From: an uncultured Prevotellaceae bacterium
GTDB taxonomy: Bacteria; Bacteroidota; Bacteroidia; Bacteroidales; Bacteroidaceae
Length of the DNA: 64,000 nucleotides
Assembly: GCA_947303855.1 (NCBI GenBank)
Contig: CAMYZO010000003.1
Coordinates: 1 to 64,000 of the forward strand
Reading direction: 5' to 3'
The translations under genes were made by a program, and so were the position numbers. This document shows, piece after piece, positions 43,801 to 52,950 of the stretch. The notes beneath the pieces are model-generated. The model saw only the letters and a list, made by a program, of their open reading frames with translations, made no database searches and was not told the DNA's origin. Numbering within the stretch: position 1 is the first letter of the stretch; each line of letters begins with the position of its first letter.

Positions 43801-46800
43801 CGGTGTCTCAAACAGTTCCCAGCCGCCACCGGTGACCTCGTAGGCACCCGGCGTCACTGAAGGTATGCGCATGGTGATGCCCGTACCCGGGAGCACGATG
43901 GTAGGCGGATTGATGTCGTCGACCAGAGGCACGCCACTCTTGAAGTTGATGTGGATGTTCACCACATGGCGCTCACTGACGGGTGTGATGTGGTTGCCTT
44001 CGGTATCGCTCTCCTCATAGTCGTACTTATAGATCACGGTAATGATCTTCTCGGTGGAGAGGTCGTTGATGTCGGCATTGCGGCTCACGTAGAGCGTGGT
44101 TGTCTCCATGGGCGACTCGCCGTGGATGGTGAAGTTCAGCTGCTTGTTGACCAGGCCGACGTAGTCTTCGTTAGAGATAACGATACCGGCAGGAACGTTG
44201 CCTGTTGTATAGGTTGTGCCACTGCTTACACCCTTGATGCTCTTCACCTTACCCTTGTTGGCATCATCCGCAGGGTAGTAGCCGGTGTTGATGGTGTAGC
44301 CCTCGCGGCAGTAGTACAGCGGGAGCGGATTGCCTTGAGCGTCCTTTTTGACCTCGTCAGCAGTAAACGTCAGCGTATCGATGTATTCTTTCTGCTCGTC
44401 TTCTGACAGGCGGTCGTAGGTGTCTTTGTCGATGGTAGAGCCTACAGCGTATGGGCGTTCACCGTGTACGAAGGTCTCCTTGACAATATAGTAGGTGCCG
44501 CCAGTGGCTTCCAGCTGGATAGGTGCATAATGGTGGCGCTCGTTCGGCAGGGCCTCATAGACGGTGCTAACCAGCTCGTCGTCCTTCTGAATCGATGTCT
44601 GACCTGTTTCTTCTTTGCCGCCGCGCTTCACCGTTATTCCTGTTGTCAGCGTCAACGGTGTGTCACCATTATACGTTGCCGTGTAGTTGATGGGCGTGGT
44701 GAGCGAGTACTGCGCTGCATTGGCAACGGCTCCATCATAGGTAGCAGCCTTCGAGTCGTACTGATACTTCTTGCCTGTCGTGCCGCTATACGTGGAATCG
44801 ACGAGCAGGTCGAGGGCATCGTAGTTGAAGGCGAATTTCTTGCGGTCGCTCTCCGACAAAGAGCTGTAAGCCTCCAGGGCGCGGTAGTTCTTCTTTGTCT
44901 CATAGTAGTTACCGCCATAGAGACCTGCCTTGGTACAGATGTAGGCAGGCACAATCTTATTGCTAATCTCTGCAGCAATAGCCTTGTCGGCATCAGTACC
45001 GTCTTTAAACCTATTGTAATAGGCCGTCTTCTGCTCCTCCGTCATGAGGTCGTTCACATAGATATATTCTGTCGGCGCGAGCTGGATGGTGGCGGTGCTG
45101 ACGTAGGCAGGGGCGGTGTGTCCGGTAATCGGTGCAGAAACCGGAGCACCGGGATAGTAGTGCTGACCACTTTCAGTACATTCCGTAGTCACCAGATAAG
45201 CGGAAGTAAAGGCGGCCTGATCATCAGGTGCGGGCTTGTGCGATCCCAGACTCTCATAGGCATTATACGCAGTTGCTGAGATAATCGCATTCTTGGAATA
45301 CTCCTGCTGGCCATAGAGACCGGTGGTAGTAGGATGATAGGTGGGACCGTCCTCATAGCCGCTGCCGCCAGTCTGATTCTTGGCGCGGCTCTCACTCTCC
45401 ACCTGGGTGAACCACTTGCCCCAGAGGTTGGGATTGGTCACGTTGTAGGTGAGCAGGAAGCCCTTGTCGTGGCTCATGTTGTTGCTGGAGCGGAACACTT
45501 CGTTGAAGGCCACCTTCTTCTGCATGCCAATGTGGTAAACGGAATCCGTCACTAAAGCGTTATATTGGCTCCTCAGCAGCACGCTGTCGGCAGGAAACAG
45601 CTTGTTGCCAATCTTACAGCTGTCTATGACGATGTAGGTGTCTTCTACGAACAGCTTTTTCTCGGCCGCCGGCAGCTTGTTCCAGTCCCAGTAGCTGATG
45701 GGGGTGTTGCGCTGGTAGGTCACATCGTTGATGACCAGCTTCCTGTCGCCATAGAGCGGCGTGTTGTTTGTCTCGCTCAGATAGCTGGAGTAGAAGGCAT
45801 AGAGGTTGGGCTGCACATCCATCAGCGTCATGGTGCCGTGCGAGGCGGCACTGATGGTGATGGGCAGTTCTACGGTCTTGCTGAAGGCATTGGGCGAGCC
45901 GGTGTAGGCAGAGATGTACTGGTCGTAGACATATACCGAACCGGCGATATACCAGTAGTGGGCCGGTACGCCGTCAGCTGTCTTATACCTGTTGCTGATG
46001 TTATAGCAGTCGTCGATGATGGTCTGCGTGCTGTGGATGAAGTTGCCCGACGTCTCCCACTGATAGCGCGAGCCGTCGGCGGTGGCATAGCTGTAGTCCC
46101 ATTGGGTGGCAGCACCGGTGTTCAGATCCGTCAGGGTGGTGGTCGTGATGCCCGATGTGCTTGGATGGCCGTGCTGGTTCTTGGCATAGACGAAGCCGCC
46201 GCCGATACCGGGCTGCACGTTGATGAGGTCGAGCTCTACGACACCTGTGATGGGACCCCACACCTTCTCGTTCAGACTGGTGCCGGTGCTCTCCTCTGTC
46301 GTCAGCTCCAGATAGACGCCTGAGGCCAGTGCCAGCTGGTTGTGGCAGGCGCCGTTGTTGCGGGTCTTGTCGTTGATGTGAGCCTGTTTCCAGTTATAAA
46401 AGGTGGCACCGGTTTCGCCATATTTGTAGGTCGATGTGCCAATGGTTATGTCCGACTGGTATTTCTTGGTGTCGGCATTGTTCGTCTTTCTGATATCGCT
46501 GAATTTCACGTCGCTGGTCAGCGCACCGAGGTAGTTCACCACGCTGTAGATGCCGAAGTAGTTGCCGTGTTCAGCATTATCACCCGTATCGCCGGCAACC
46601 GACGCTTTCTTGTTCAGCGACACCTCGCGCACGCGGTTGATGGTGTAGTTGGTGTAGTCGACGGCCTCTGGCACACGGTCCTGGGCTCCCTTCATCACCA
46701 TGCGGCTGCCGAACACACCGCAGAGGTCGGCACGCTGGATGGTGTTCATGATGCGGCCGGCATAAATGGATACCACGCCGTTCTGTACCCAATAGTTGGG

Positions 46801-49800
46801 GTTGGGCTCTTTCTTGCCTGCCACCGTAATCAGGATGCTGTCGCCGCTTTCCGACAGTACTGACTTTCCGTCGGGCTTAGTGAACAGTGCCAGCAGTTCG
46901 TCCATAGGCAGGTTGGCGGTGGTGGTATATTTAGTGCCGGGATAGTCGGTACACTCCTGTTGGCACTTGTACCTCACTTCATAATAAGCCTGTTCGCGCT
47001 CAGGCAGTTCCAGATAGGCATCGTAACTCAGCTCGCGGTTGCCATGATTGGTAATATAATAATAGTCGGTACCGTAGTTGGTGATGTTCAGCTCACGGTA
47101 GCCGTCGACGAAGGTCAGGTTGCCGTCGCCGTAGAGTCCGCCGGTATGACCGGTGCCGATGGTGATGAGGTCGCGGTTGTAGGCATCGTGGATAGAGGCG
47201 GTGGCGTTGCCAAAGACCGTCGTGGTGTTGGCATGGAACGAGCTACTGCCCGCAGCAATGTTTCCACCGGCGAAGACGGCGTTGTGGATGATGATGCCAT
47301 CAGGGTCGAGGTTGTCCCATACGGCTTTCGACTCCATCTTGTCCTTCAGCGAGTCAAGGTAGGCTGTGGTCACGTAGTCGCCTTTCTTATAACTGGTACC
47401 GGCTATATCCACGTAGGCCTGACAGTGGGGCTCAACCAGAACCTTGCAGTCCTCGGTGAAGATGCGGTCGGTGGTGCCTTGCTTGTTGAGGAACTTGCTG
47501 CCATCCCACTGGAAGTAATAGCCCTGGTAGTTATAATTCTCTTTATCGCTTGGAGCAATTCCCTTGTTGTAGCGTTTTCCAGCCTTCTTGCCGATGCGCA
47601 GATTGTTGCCGTCCATATAGGCACTATACACAAAGCCTTCATCGCCACCGCCGAACACGTTGCCGTAGCCGTAGGCCATGCCCTCGGCGGTGCCTATCTC
47701 GCCGCCATAGATGTTCACACAGGTCTGACCGAACACATAGCCTGTGCAGAACAGTTTTTTCGCTTTCAAGTCGTCCACTGTGGCCTGGTCCATGAACTTG
47801 GTACCGTCGCCGCCCCAGCTGTCCTTACCACGACCGCCGCCGAAGACGTTGCGCAGCACCTTGCCGTCGTACATGTTCACCTGCGTAGTACCGGCCCTGA
47901 AGATGGTGGCATCGCCATTCTCCATGCCGCTGCTGAGACCGGTGGCGTGGGCGCCGCGTCCTACAGGGCCTACCTCGCCGCCGCCGAAGAGGCTGCCGCG
48001 CACCTGACCGCCGTACATGTTGATGATGGTATTGTCTACGTAGCTGTTCACCACATAGCCGCCACCGAAGATGTTTCCCGAGAGGTCCAGGTCGCCGGGC
48101 TTCTGGTCGTCAAGCTCCTCCACGTAGGTCCCATTAGCCCCATTAGCCCCATTGGGCTTATACCTATAGCCTATATAGCCGTTGTTGAACGTAATCTTGG
48201 CGGTGCCGAAGACCGAACCGCCCTCACCGGCGCCATAGACGTTGCGGGTGATGGCCGGAGCGCCGCCCGTGAAGGTGTCGGTGCCCGACTTGCCGATGAC
48301 CACGTTGGCCGTGGCCGGGCGGTCGCCGGCATAGGTGTCCCAGATGTCGCCGGCATGGTGCCCCACATTGCCCAGATAACCGCCGCCATAGACGTTGCGA
48401 GCCGTGCCGCCCTGTACATAGGCGTTAGCGCTGGCAACGAAGTCGCCGCCCGAGAAGCTGTCGGCACCGAAGAGGTTGTCCAGGCCTCCGGCACGTCCGC
48501 CGGCATAGACATCCTTCTTCACCTCGCCACCCAGCACGGCCACGTAGGTGTTGCCGTACACGTCGCCGGAGAGGTGGACGGAGGCATTGCCCAGACCGCC
48601 GCCGTAGACGTAGCCGTCCACTACGGCCCCTTCGTTCACAATGACGTTGGTGTTGAATTTCTTCTCGTCCTTACCGTTCAGCTGGGCAGCGGTCTTGTCG
48701 TCGAGCTCGGCACGGTCGCTGAAGTGTTTCAGGTTGGTGGCGGTGTTCGTGGCATATTTGGTAAAGGGGGTTCCTGCTGTCTCTCCATTGGATGCGCCCG
48801 GCATATAGTAGCTGCCCAGCGCCCAGGCGTCTTTCCAGTCTTGATGCCAACGGTCCAGAGCAGCCGCCTTTGTAGCTTCGTTGGTCAGGTCGCCATGATG
48901 TGCCTTCCAGTAAGCATCCTGTGCGCTAATCTGCGGCGACGGCTGGTCTTTATACAGAGCCATGTAGGCCTGCACGCTGGCAGCGTTGAGCACATGGCCC
49001 ATCTCGCCGCCGCCATACACCTCATAGATGCGGGCACCCTTCAGCAGGTTCACCTCGGTGTGCTCTGACCAGGTGTCAATACCGCGTCCGGCACCGTAGA
49101 CGGTACCCGTATAGCCCTTCTCCTTGTTCTGCCATACCGGCGAGGAGATGTTCACCTGGGTGAAGAGCGACCGGCGCTCGTTGTTGTTACCGCCAAAGAT
49201 GGCCCCAAACACCTGGGCCTTCTCGCTGGTGTTCTTGTAGTTCACCTGAGTCTCATAGACATCGCAGGGCGGCAGGATATACTTGCCGTAGGCACCACCG
49301 TAGATGCTGTCTGCCTGGATGCTCGACTCCGCCGGCACGTTCACCACCGTGCGCCGCGTGATTCCCTCCTGGTAACTGCCGCCGTAGGCGTTGTGGATGC
49401 GTCCGTGGAGCAGGTCGATAATGGCTGAGGCTTCATCCAGGTTGATGGCCTTGCCCGTCTCGTCAACGGTCTTGCCGCTCTCGCTGTCGAAGCTGTAACG
49501 CATACCCAGACCATTGTAGCTACCGCCGCCGAAGACCTCCAGACCGCTGAACTTCGTCATGCCGTCGGGAATGTCTATCAGCACATAGCTGCGGTCCTGG
49601 GCACCGTCGTAGGCTCGGTTGCCGGGATAGCCGGTGCCGCCGCCAAACACGCCCTTCACCATGTTCTGCGCATGGTCCGACGGACGGAAGTTCACGAAGG
49701 CGCTGTGCTGCTCCGGCATTTTTGCCCCACTGCCATAGAGCGCCGTGTTGCTATAGTCATAGTAGCCGTAGCCGCCACCGAAGATGGTGTCTACACGCCC

Positions 49801-52800
49801 CTTCAGGTATTCCACATACGACGACGACTTCAGCACGTCGGGTATCTCGCCGGCTTTGTAGCCGTGCACCTGTGTCTTGTCGGTGTCATAGTTGCGCAGG
49901 CGGGCGGTGAAGTCATAGCCGTCTTCGTAGCCACCGTGGATGGTGCCGCCAAAGTCGTTGCCGCCATAGACAATGTCCATCACCCACGGGAAGCCGTCCT
50001 TGTAGCCGCCGCTGCCGTTGGGCTGACGACCGATATACACCTCGCTGTGGCCCAGGATGTCGGCATCGCTGGCACCGCCGAAGGCATCGTAGATGCGGCC
50101 GTTGCCTAAGTTCACAAGGGTATTGCCGCAGACGTCACCCTCGTTGCCGCCACCATACAGGTATTCTGCCTCGGCCAGGTTCTCCTCAGTGCCGCTACTC
50201 GAATAGATGGTGGCAGCTCCGTTCAGGTTCACGGTGGTGCTGTAGGCGGGGTTAAACTCATACTTCTTGGTAATGGCACCGCCCTCGCCCACCACGTCGA
50301 CGGCCTTGCCTATCACACCCTGTTCGCCGCCGCCAAAGGCCTGGAACACATAGCCGTTGTTATGGTTTATCGTGGTGCTGCCCCATATCTCTGTATTCTT
50401 ACCGTAGCCGCCGCCAAACACCGTCAGGGCAACAGCCATCAGGTCGGTGCGCTGTTCGTCGAGACTCACGCCAGAGGCCTTGCGATCGTAGATGCCCACG
50501 CCATTGCCGAACACCTCGTCGCGCTTCAGTACGTCTTCGTTGATGTTCACTACCACGTTGCCGTTCACATGACCGCTCTCATAGCAGCCGCCATAGACGT
50601 TGCCGCCCAGCAGACGGGTGTCCTTGTCTACCGCGCTGCTATCGATAGTAACGAAGTCTTCCTCATCGTTATCCCACTTGTTGGTGTTCCAGATCAGCCG
50701 TGTGTTGTCGTCATTCCAGCGCAGGGGCACGATGGTCAGGTTGTCCAGGTTGATTTCCAGACGGTCCTTGATTGCCCCGCCAGCATCGGTGTAGCTGTCG
50801 CGCTCGTCCTTTGTTCCGAGGATACCGCCTTTGTAGGCAGCATTGTAAGTGCCTGCAGCCACGTCGGCATTGTTGCAGCCGCCCACAAACTTATTGTAGA
50901 TGTTCAGACCTTCACTAATGGTGAATGTCTCCTTGCCCGGTATGGCCATACTACCCACGTTACCGCCACAGAAGAACGAGCCAACGTAGCTTGTGTAGGG
51001 CTCGTAGGTGGCACGGTCGCCGTTGTCCACATTGTCAAACACGATGCTGGGCTGCAGCGTCATCGTCACACCTTCCATATAGTTGGCAAACACGTCGGCA
51101 TCCGTCAGCGCCAAGGAACTGAACTCACGGTCGGCATAACGTTCCAGATAGTCGCTATAGACCATACCCTCACCGTTGTTGCCCAGGTAGATGTTGTCGG
51201 CCACCACGTGTGAGCCAATCTTCAGCTCTACCATCGGGTTCTTTTTCTTCGTGGCCAGCGAGGCACAGTTACCGCCCACGAAGATGGAGCCGTGAACAAT
51301 GGTGGGGTGCTTGTCGTCAGTACCGGCCAGGCGGATAGACACCTGCTCGGCATTGGGACGGAAGGCGTTGAGTGCATCGTATGATGTCTGTCCGTCTTTA
51401 ATCTTGTCACCATAGTAGAAGTCGCCATAGGTCTCATCGTCCTCCATCTCCTGGTTATCCGTGTAGGGGTAAGCGCCGTTGCCGCCACCGTAGACGTTGC
51501 CATACACATCTTTATGGATACCCACGGCATTGCCGCCATACACGATGCCCGTCACGTCGTTGCCGCCATAGACGTTGTTCACATGTCCGCCGTTCACGAG
51601 TGTTCGGGCCGACAGTTCGTTGGGGAAGTAATAGCCAGGCAGGTTCACACATGGCTTGTATTCGCCATTCACCGTTGGCTTCACATCGGCCATACGACAG
51701 CCGCCGTACAGGTTGTCCACAATCAGGGTGGAATAGTCCTTGATCTCCATCAGCAGCCCGTCGGGACTGGTCATGTTACCCTTGTTGCCGCCGCTATACA
51801 GGTTGCGTATCTTGCCCGCCAGCAGGTTCCACGTGGGGCGTATGCTCATCTCAGCCAGGTTGTTGCCGCCAAAGAAGCGGCCCACCTGGTAAGCACCGCT
51901 GCTGGGCATCGAGAAGGTGGTGTTGATGCCCATCTCCGCGAAGCGCTCGTCACTGAGCAGGTCCGTTCCATCTTCCAGCACATGGTTCACCACCGCGCTG
52001 GGGTTGTCTACATGGATAATGGCCTGCTTCTTCACCGTGGCGTTGTTGCCACCGCCGTAGGCATAGACGATGGAGCCGCCCGTCACTTCCAGATAGGTCT
52101 TGTCGAGCTCTGGGAAGTGGAAGCCTACGTCCGATGCGTCGGTCACCACCTCTGCCACTGGACTTTCGTGGTTCTTGTCGCTTCGGTTGTATATCTTGTG
52201 GGTCAGCTGCCCTGCCTTCGGTCCGTTTTCCTGCTCATAGTCGTAGTCGCCGTTGCTGCCGGCAAAGAGCTGGCCTATATACACCTTCTTGGCATCGGCA
52301 GCAGGCTTCACGTCCGCAGTGCTCTTGCCGTAGGCGGGGTTGTCGGGGTCAGATGCTGCAGCGGCTATTTCCTCAGCTGTATAGTGTGTGTCGGTGGCCT
52401 TGGTGCTCACGCGCACATAGCTGTTGAAGGTGTTGTCGACGGCATTTTTCTTCGGGTCTGTTTCGTCAGCGGTAGTGCGCTTGATGGCTGTCAGCTCTGA
52501 AGGAACGTCCTCGCCCACCGCCGCTGCCGTACCTATCTGACCGGCGATGTCGTTGCCGCCAAACACCTGGTTCACAACGATATAGTCGGGAGTAGTGGCG
52601 TTGTCTGCAGTAAAGTTCTTGCCATCAATGTGTACGAAGGTGTTGCCGCCCACATCCGCCATACGGGCGCCGCCGAACACCTTGCCTTTCTTGTTCTCAA
52701 GAGGGCGGGTGGCCTCAGGGTCAAGCACGGCACCGATGTCGCCGGCCAGCACCGTCACTTTCGTGCTGCCCTTCACCTGCCCTTGGTTGCCGCCGCCATA

Positions 52801-52941
52801 GACGTTGCCCCCAATCTTAATCTGAGCCTGAGCCGGCAAGCCCCAAAGCCCCATAAGCCCTATAAGGCCCATAAGGCCCATTAGCCCCATAGGCCCCATA
52901 AGCCCCATCGCTCTTCTTACTATGGTCTTTATCTTGCTCAA
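40900..52941 (-). CDS. Giant VYGGG-repeat surface protein (4,013 residues) with T9SS-like tail
   Basis: One open 12-kb frame. The start is a TTG at 52941, supported by AGGAG five bases upstream and by the basic leader KIKTIVRR it adds. The signal-peptide core is a run of MGL triplets made by a 9-bp DNA repeat and ends in PAQA before QIK. Residues about 40-1,950 are VYGGG solenoid repeats like those of the next gene. The middle (about 1,950-3,200) is mixed and Tyr/Thr-rich, with Ig-like stretches. A GLUG-like segment, EGTLHGDGHTISGLDNSLF, lies near 3,220. The last 70 residues resemble a type IX secretion sorting domain, ending LPGVYMANQKKLFVK. I infer surface display. It lies 9 bp after the minor fimbrillin gene and 20 bp before the larger giant, so it is probably part of one long operon. 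Confidence 0.85.
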   Translation of the reverse strand: MSKIKTIVRRAMGLMGPMGLMGLMGLIGLMGLWGLPAQAQIKIGGNVYGGGNQGQVKGSTKVTVLAGDIGAVLDPEATRPLENKKGKVFGGARMADVGGNTFVHIDGKNFTADNATTPDYIVVNQVFGGNDIAGQIGTAAAVGEDVPSELTAIKRTTADETDPKKNAVDNTFNSYVRVSTKATDTHYTAEEIAAAASDPDNPAYGKSTADVKPAADAKKVYIGQLFAGSNGDYDYEQENGPKAGQLTHKIYNRSDKNHESPVAEVVTDASDVGFHFPELDKTYLEVTGGSIVYAYGGGNNATVKKQAIIHVDNPSAVVNHVLEDGTDLLSDERFAEMGINTTFSMPSSGAYQVGRFFGGNNLAEMSIRPTWNLLAGKIRNLYSGGNKGNMTSPDGLLMEIKDYSTLIVDNLYGGCRMADVKPTVNGEYKPCVNLPGYYFPNELSARTLVNGGHVNNVYGGNDVTGIVYGGNAVGIHKDVYGNVYGGGNGAYPYTDNQEMEDDETYGDFYYGDKIKDGQTSYDALNAFRPNAEQVSIRLAGTDDKHPTIVHGSIFVGGNCASLATKKKNPMVELKIGSHVVADNIYLGNNGEGMVYSDYLERYADREFSSLALTDADVFANYMEGVTMTLQPSIVFDNVDNGDRATYEPYTSYVGSFFCGGNVGSMAIPGKETFTISEGLNIYNKFVGGCNNADVAAGTYNAAYKGGILGTKDERDSYTDAGGAIKDRLEINLDNLTIVPLRWNDDNTRLIWNTNKWDNDEEDFVTIDSSAVDKDTRLLGGNVYGGCYESGHVNGNVVVNINEDVLKRDEVFGNGVGIYDRKASGVSLDEQRTDLMAVALTVFGGGYGKNTEIWGSTTINHNNGYVFQAFGGGEQGVIGKAVDVVGEGGAITKKYEFNPAYSTTVNLNGAATIYSSSGTEENLAEAEYLYGGGNEGDVCGNTLVNLGNGRIYDAFGGASDADILGHSEVYIGRQPNGSGGYKDGFPWVMDIVYGGNDFGGTIHGGYEDGYDFTARLRNYDTDKTQVHGYKAGEIPDVLKSSSYVEYLKGRVDTIFGGGYGYYDYSNTALYGSGAKMPEQHSAFVNFRPSDHAQNMVKGVFGGGTGYPGNRAYDGAQDRSYVLIDIPDGMTKFSGLEVFGGGSYNGLGMRYSFDSESGKTVDETGKAINLDEASAIIDLLHGRIHNAYGGSYQEGITRRTVVNVPAESSIQADSIYGGAYGKYILPPCDVYETQVNYKNTSEKAQVFGAIFGGNNNERRSLFTQVNISSPVWQNKEKGYTGTVYGAGRGIDTWSEHTEVNLLKGARIYEVYGGGEMGHVLNAASVQAYMALYKDQPSPQISAQDAYWKAHHGDLTNEATKAAALDRWHQDWKDAWALGSYYMPGASNGETAGTPFTKYATNTATNLKHFSDRAELDDKTAAQLNGKDEKKFNTNVIVNEGAVVDGYVYGGGLGNASVHLSGDVYGNTYVAVLGGEVKKDVYAGGRAGGLDNLFGADSFSGGDFVASANAYVQGGTARNVYGGGYLGNVGHHAGDIWDTYAGDRPATANVVIGKSGTDTFTGGAPAITRNVYGAGEGGSVFGTAKITFNNGYIGYRYKPNGANGANGTYVEELDDQKPGDLDLSGNIFGGGYVVNSYVDNTIINMYGGQVRGSLFGGGEVGPVGRGAHATGLSSGMENGDATIFRAGTTQVNMYDGKVLRNVFGGGRGKDSWGGDGTKFMDQATVDDLKAKKLFCTGYVFGQTCVNIYGGEIGTAEGMAYGYGNVFGGGDEGFVYSAYMDGNNLRIGKKAGKRYNKGIAPSDKENYNYQGYYFQWDGSKFLNKQGTTDRIFTEDCKVLVEPHCQAYVDIAGTSYKKGDYVTTAYLDSLKDKMESKAVWDNLDPDGIIIHNAVFAGGNIAAGSSSFHANTTTVFGNATASIHDAYNRDLITIGTGHTGGLYGDGNLTFVDGYRELNITNYGTDYYYITNHGNRELSYDAYLELPEREQAYYEVRYKCQQECTDYPGTKYTTTANLPMDELLALFTKPDGKSVLSESGDSILITVAGKKEPNPNYWVQNGVVSIYAGRIMNTIQRADLCGVFGSRMVMKGAQDRVPEAVDYTNYTINRVREVSLNKKASVAGDTGDNAEHGNYFGIYSVVNYLGALTSDVKFSDIRKTNNADTKKYQSDITIGTSTYKYGETGATFYNWKQAHINDKTRNNGACHNQLALASGVYLELTTEESTGTSLNEKVWGPITGVVELDLINVQPGIGGGFVYAKNQHGHPSTSGITTTTLTDLNTGAATQWDYSYATADGSRYQWETSGNFIHSTQTIIDDCYNISNRYKTADGVPAHYWYIAGSVYVYDQYISAYTGSPNAFSKTVELPITISAASHGTMTLMDVQPNLYAFYSSYLSETNNTPLYGDRKLVINDVTYQRNTPISYWDWNKLPAAEKKLFVEDTYIVIDSCKIGNKLFPADSVLLRSQYNALVTDSVYHIGMQKKVAFNEVFRSSNNMSHDKGFLLTYNVTNPNLWGKWFTQVESESRAKNQTGGSGYEDGPTYHPTTTGLYGQQEYSKNAIISATAYNAYESLGSHKPAPDDQAAFTSAYLVTTECTESGQHYYPGAPVSAPITGHTAPAYVSTATIQLAPTEYIYVNDLMTEEQKTAYYNRFKDGTDADKAIAAEISNKIVPAYICTKAGLYGGNYYETKKNYRALEAYSSLSESDRKKFAFNYDALDLLVDSTYSGTTGKKYQYDSKAATYDGAVANAAQYSLTTPINYTATYNGDTPLTLTTGITVKRGGKEETGQTSIQKDDELVSTVYEALPNERHHYAPIQLEATGGTYYIVKETFVHGERPYAVGSTIDKDTYDRLSEDEQKEYIDTLTFTADEVKKDAQGNPLPLYYCREGYTINTGYYPADDANKGKVKSIKGVSSGTTYTTGNVPAGIVISNEDYVGLVNKQLNFTIHGESPMETTTLYVSRNADINDLSTEKIITVIYKYDYEESDTEGNHITPVSERHVVNIHINFKSGVPLVDDINPPTIVLPGTGITMRIPSVTPGAYEVTGGGWELFETPGDAESHTNGVEYTPSADPLYWYQDGFYLAYYAKTYLGKTYSNHVPVSVANYHDLKKVMDDKANHLHVDYDRTRLKRDSKIYINDYSADSENGLDLLKNLYDLSLRTTVAESGDLKGHALLNNSTEEVTMSDGSKLVRGVKGAKNLEFFLRTDIDHTSSWTPIGTDEQCFEGTLHGDGHTISGLDNSLFNNLCGSVYNLGVTGSFSTAGVVNKGSGYVESSWINTTGTPDGSARAIFGTPNADSGYKQIVNSYYQTGKTYSTTDTGSHGLAKPMPDRAFYNGEVAYDLNNFYLYKRYNDGANGTNGANVTYKYWKPGEAEPQTGKYASNIAECSSGYNHIKYVEDRFADGDFIFAAGEIPTSADERHWTDTKDNNKTYYFPIWPDDYLFFGQKLTYGWAAQTHQSLPSAIVRSDGRLSTDDDANRVYRAPAYYRSKEMGVAHFNPNAYLAYKSADGTKTVSEKPMTAIDFKGHYDEANGAYKAYGTYGLGTVTSGLPAGKSAFYPPLLDDDGLTGIMNCDETQNLLVYAPSADANDKTLGVLASYFDEPAYNDYYDETDVCRRVAEASPSDVHGHLVQSGLTATNDHLLVDKQDFNAPIGYTFDADHLMWYQRTPANSEYVDQTKGWQGISVPFTAELVTTHQKGEITHFYSGSDNSQNGTKKGHEYWLRELTAVKVPDEGSVAKASFTYPEADGKDKTVANNFLWDYYYKNEPVHNQQDANTDTYLQYRQYYKDPRHYAAYPLLAKATPYILGLPSKLYYEFDLSGSFTPKNTAASIAKLSKQIITLASNKGIAIGISDDETAGVVKPVSGKSYNVTFKPSYMNEQLETGSYVMNSTGNAYVKLSSNAAENTTNKVTPALSAFRPYFTASVTSSSRQVPQSIIFGGANGEELEQGPESVLDGSIEFYVRGRNIVAISHKKYAVTIRIVNVAGITLRDFVLESGQTVETPVRLPGVYMANQKKLFVK
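42339..42385 (-). repeat. 9-bp repeat tract (EANGAYKAYGTYG)
   Basis: CCCATAGGCC-type 9-bp units read on the coding strand as Gly-x-Tyr/Asn triplets inside the 4,013-residue gene. Confidence 0.7.
42871..42908 (-). repeat. 9-bp repeat tract (DGANGTNGANVT)
   Basis: Three to four units of the CCCATTAGC family encode GANGTNGAN in the 4,013-residue gene. Confidence 0.8.
48127..48160 (-). repeat. 9-bp repeat tract (PNGANGANGT)
   Basis: Three to four CCCATTAGC units encode NGANGANGT inside the solenoid of the 4,013-residue protein. Confidence 0.8.
52840..52910 (-). repeat. 9-bp repeat tract forming a signal-peptide core
   Basis: About eight units (CCCATAAGC, CCCATTAGC and variants on the + strand) are read in the frame that gives Met-Gly-Leu. 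They make up the whole hydrophobic core of the 4,013-residue protein's signal peptide. Confidence 0.9.
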
Positions 52942-52950
52942 TGCTCTCCT

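Noticed and set aside
46960-49068. 702-residue + strand ORF opposite the 4,013-residue gene
   Set aside because: Same cause: the antisense frame of the glycine-rich repeat stays open by composition.
18692-52941. The two giant ORFs as one gene split by a frameshift
   Set aside because: Each has its own start region and signal peptide, and the first ends in a sorting-like tail, so they are separate genes.
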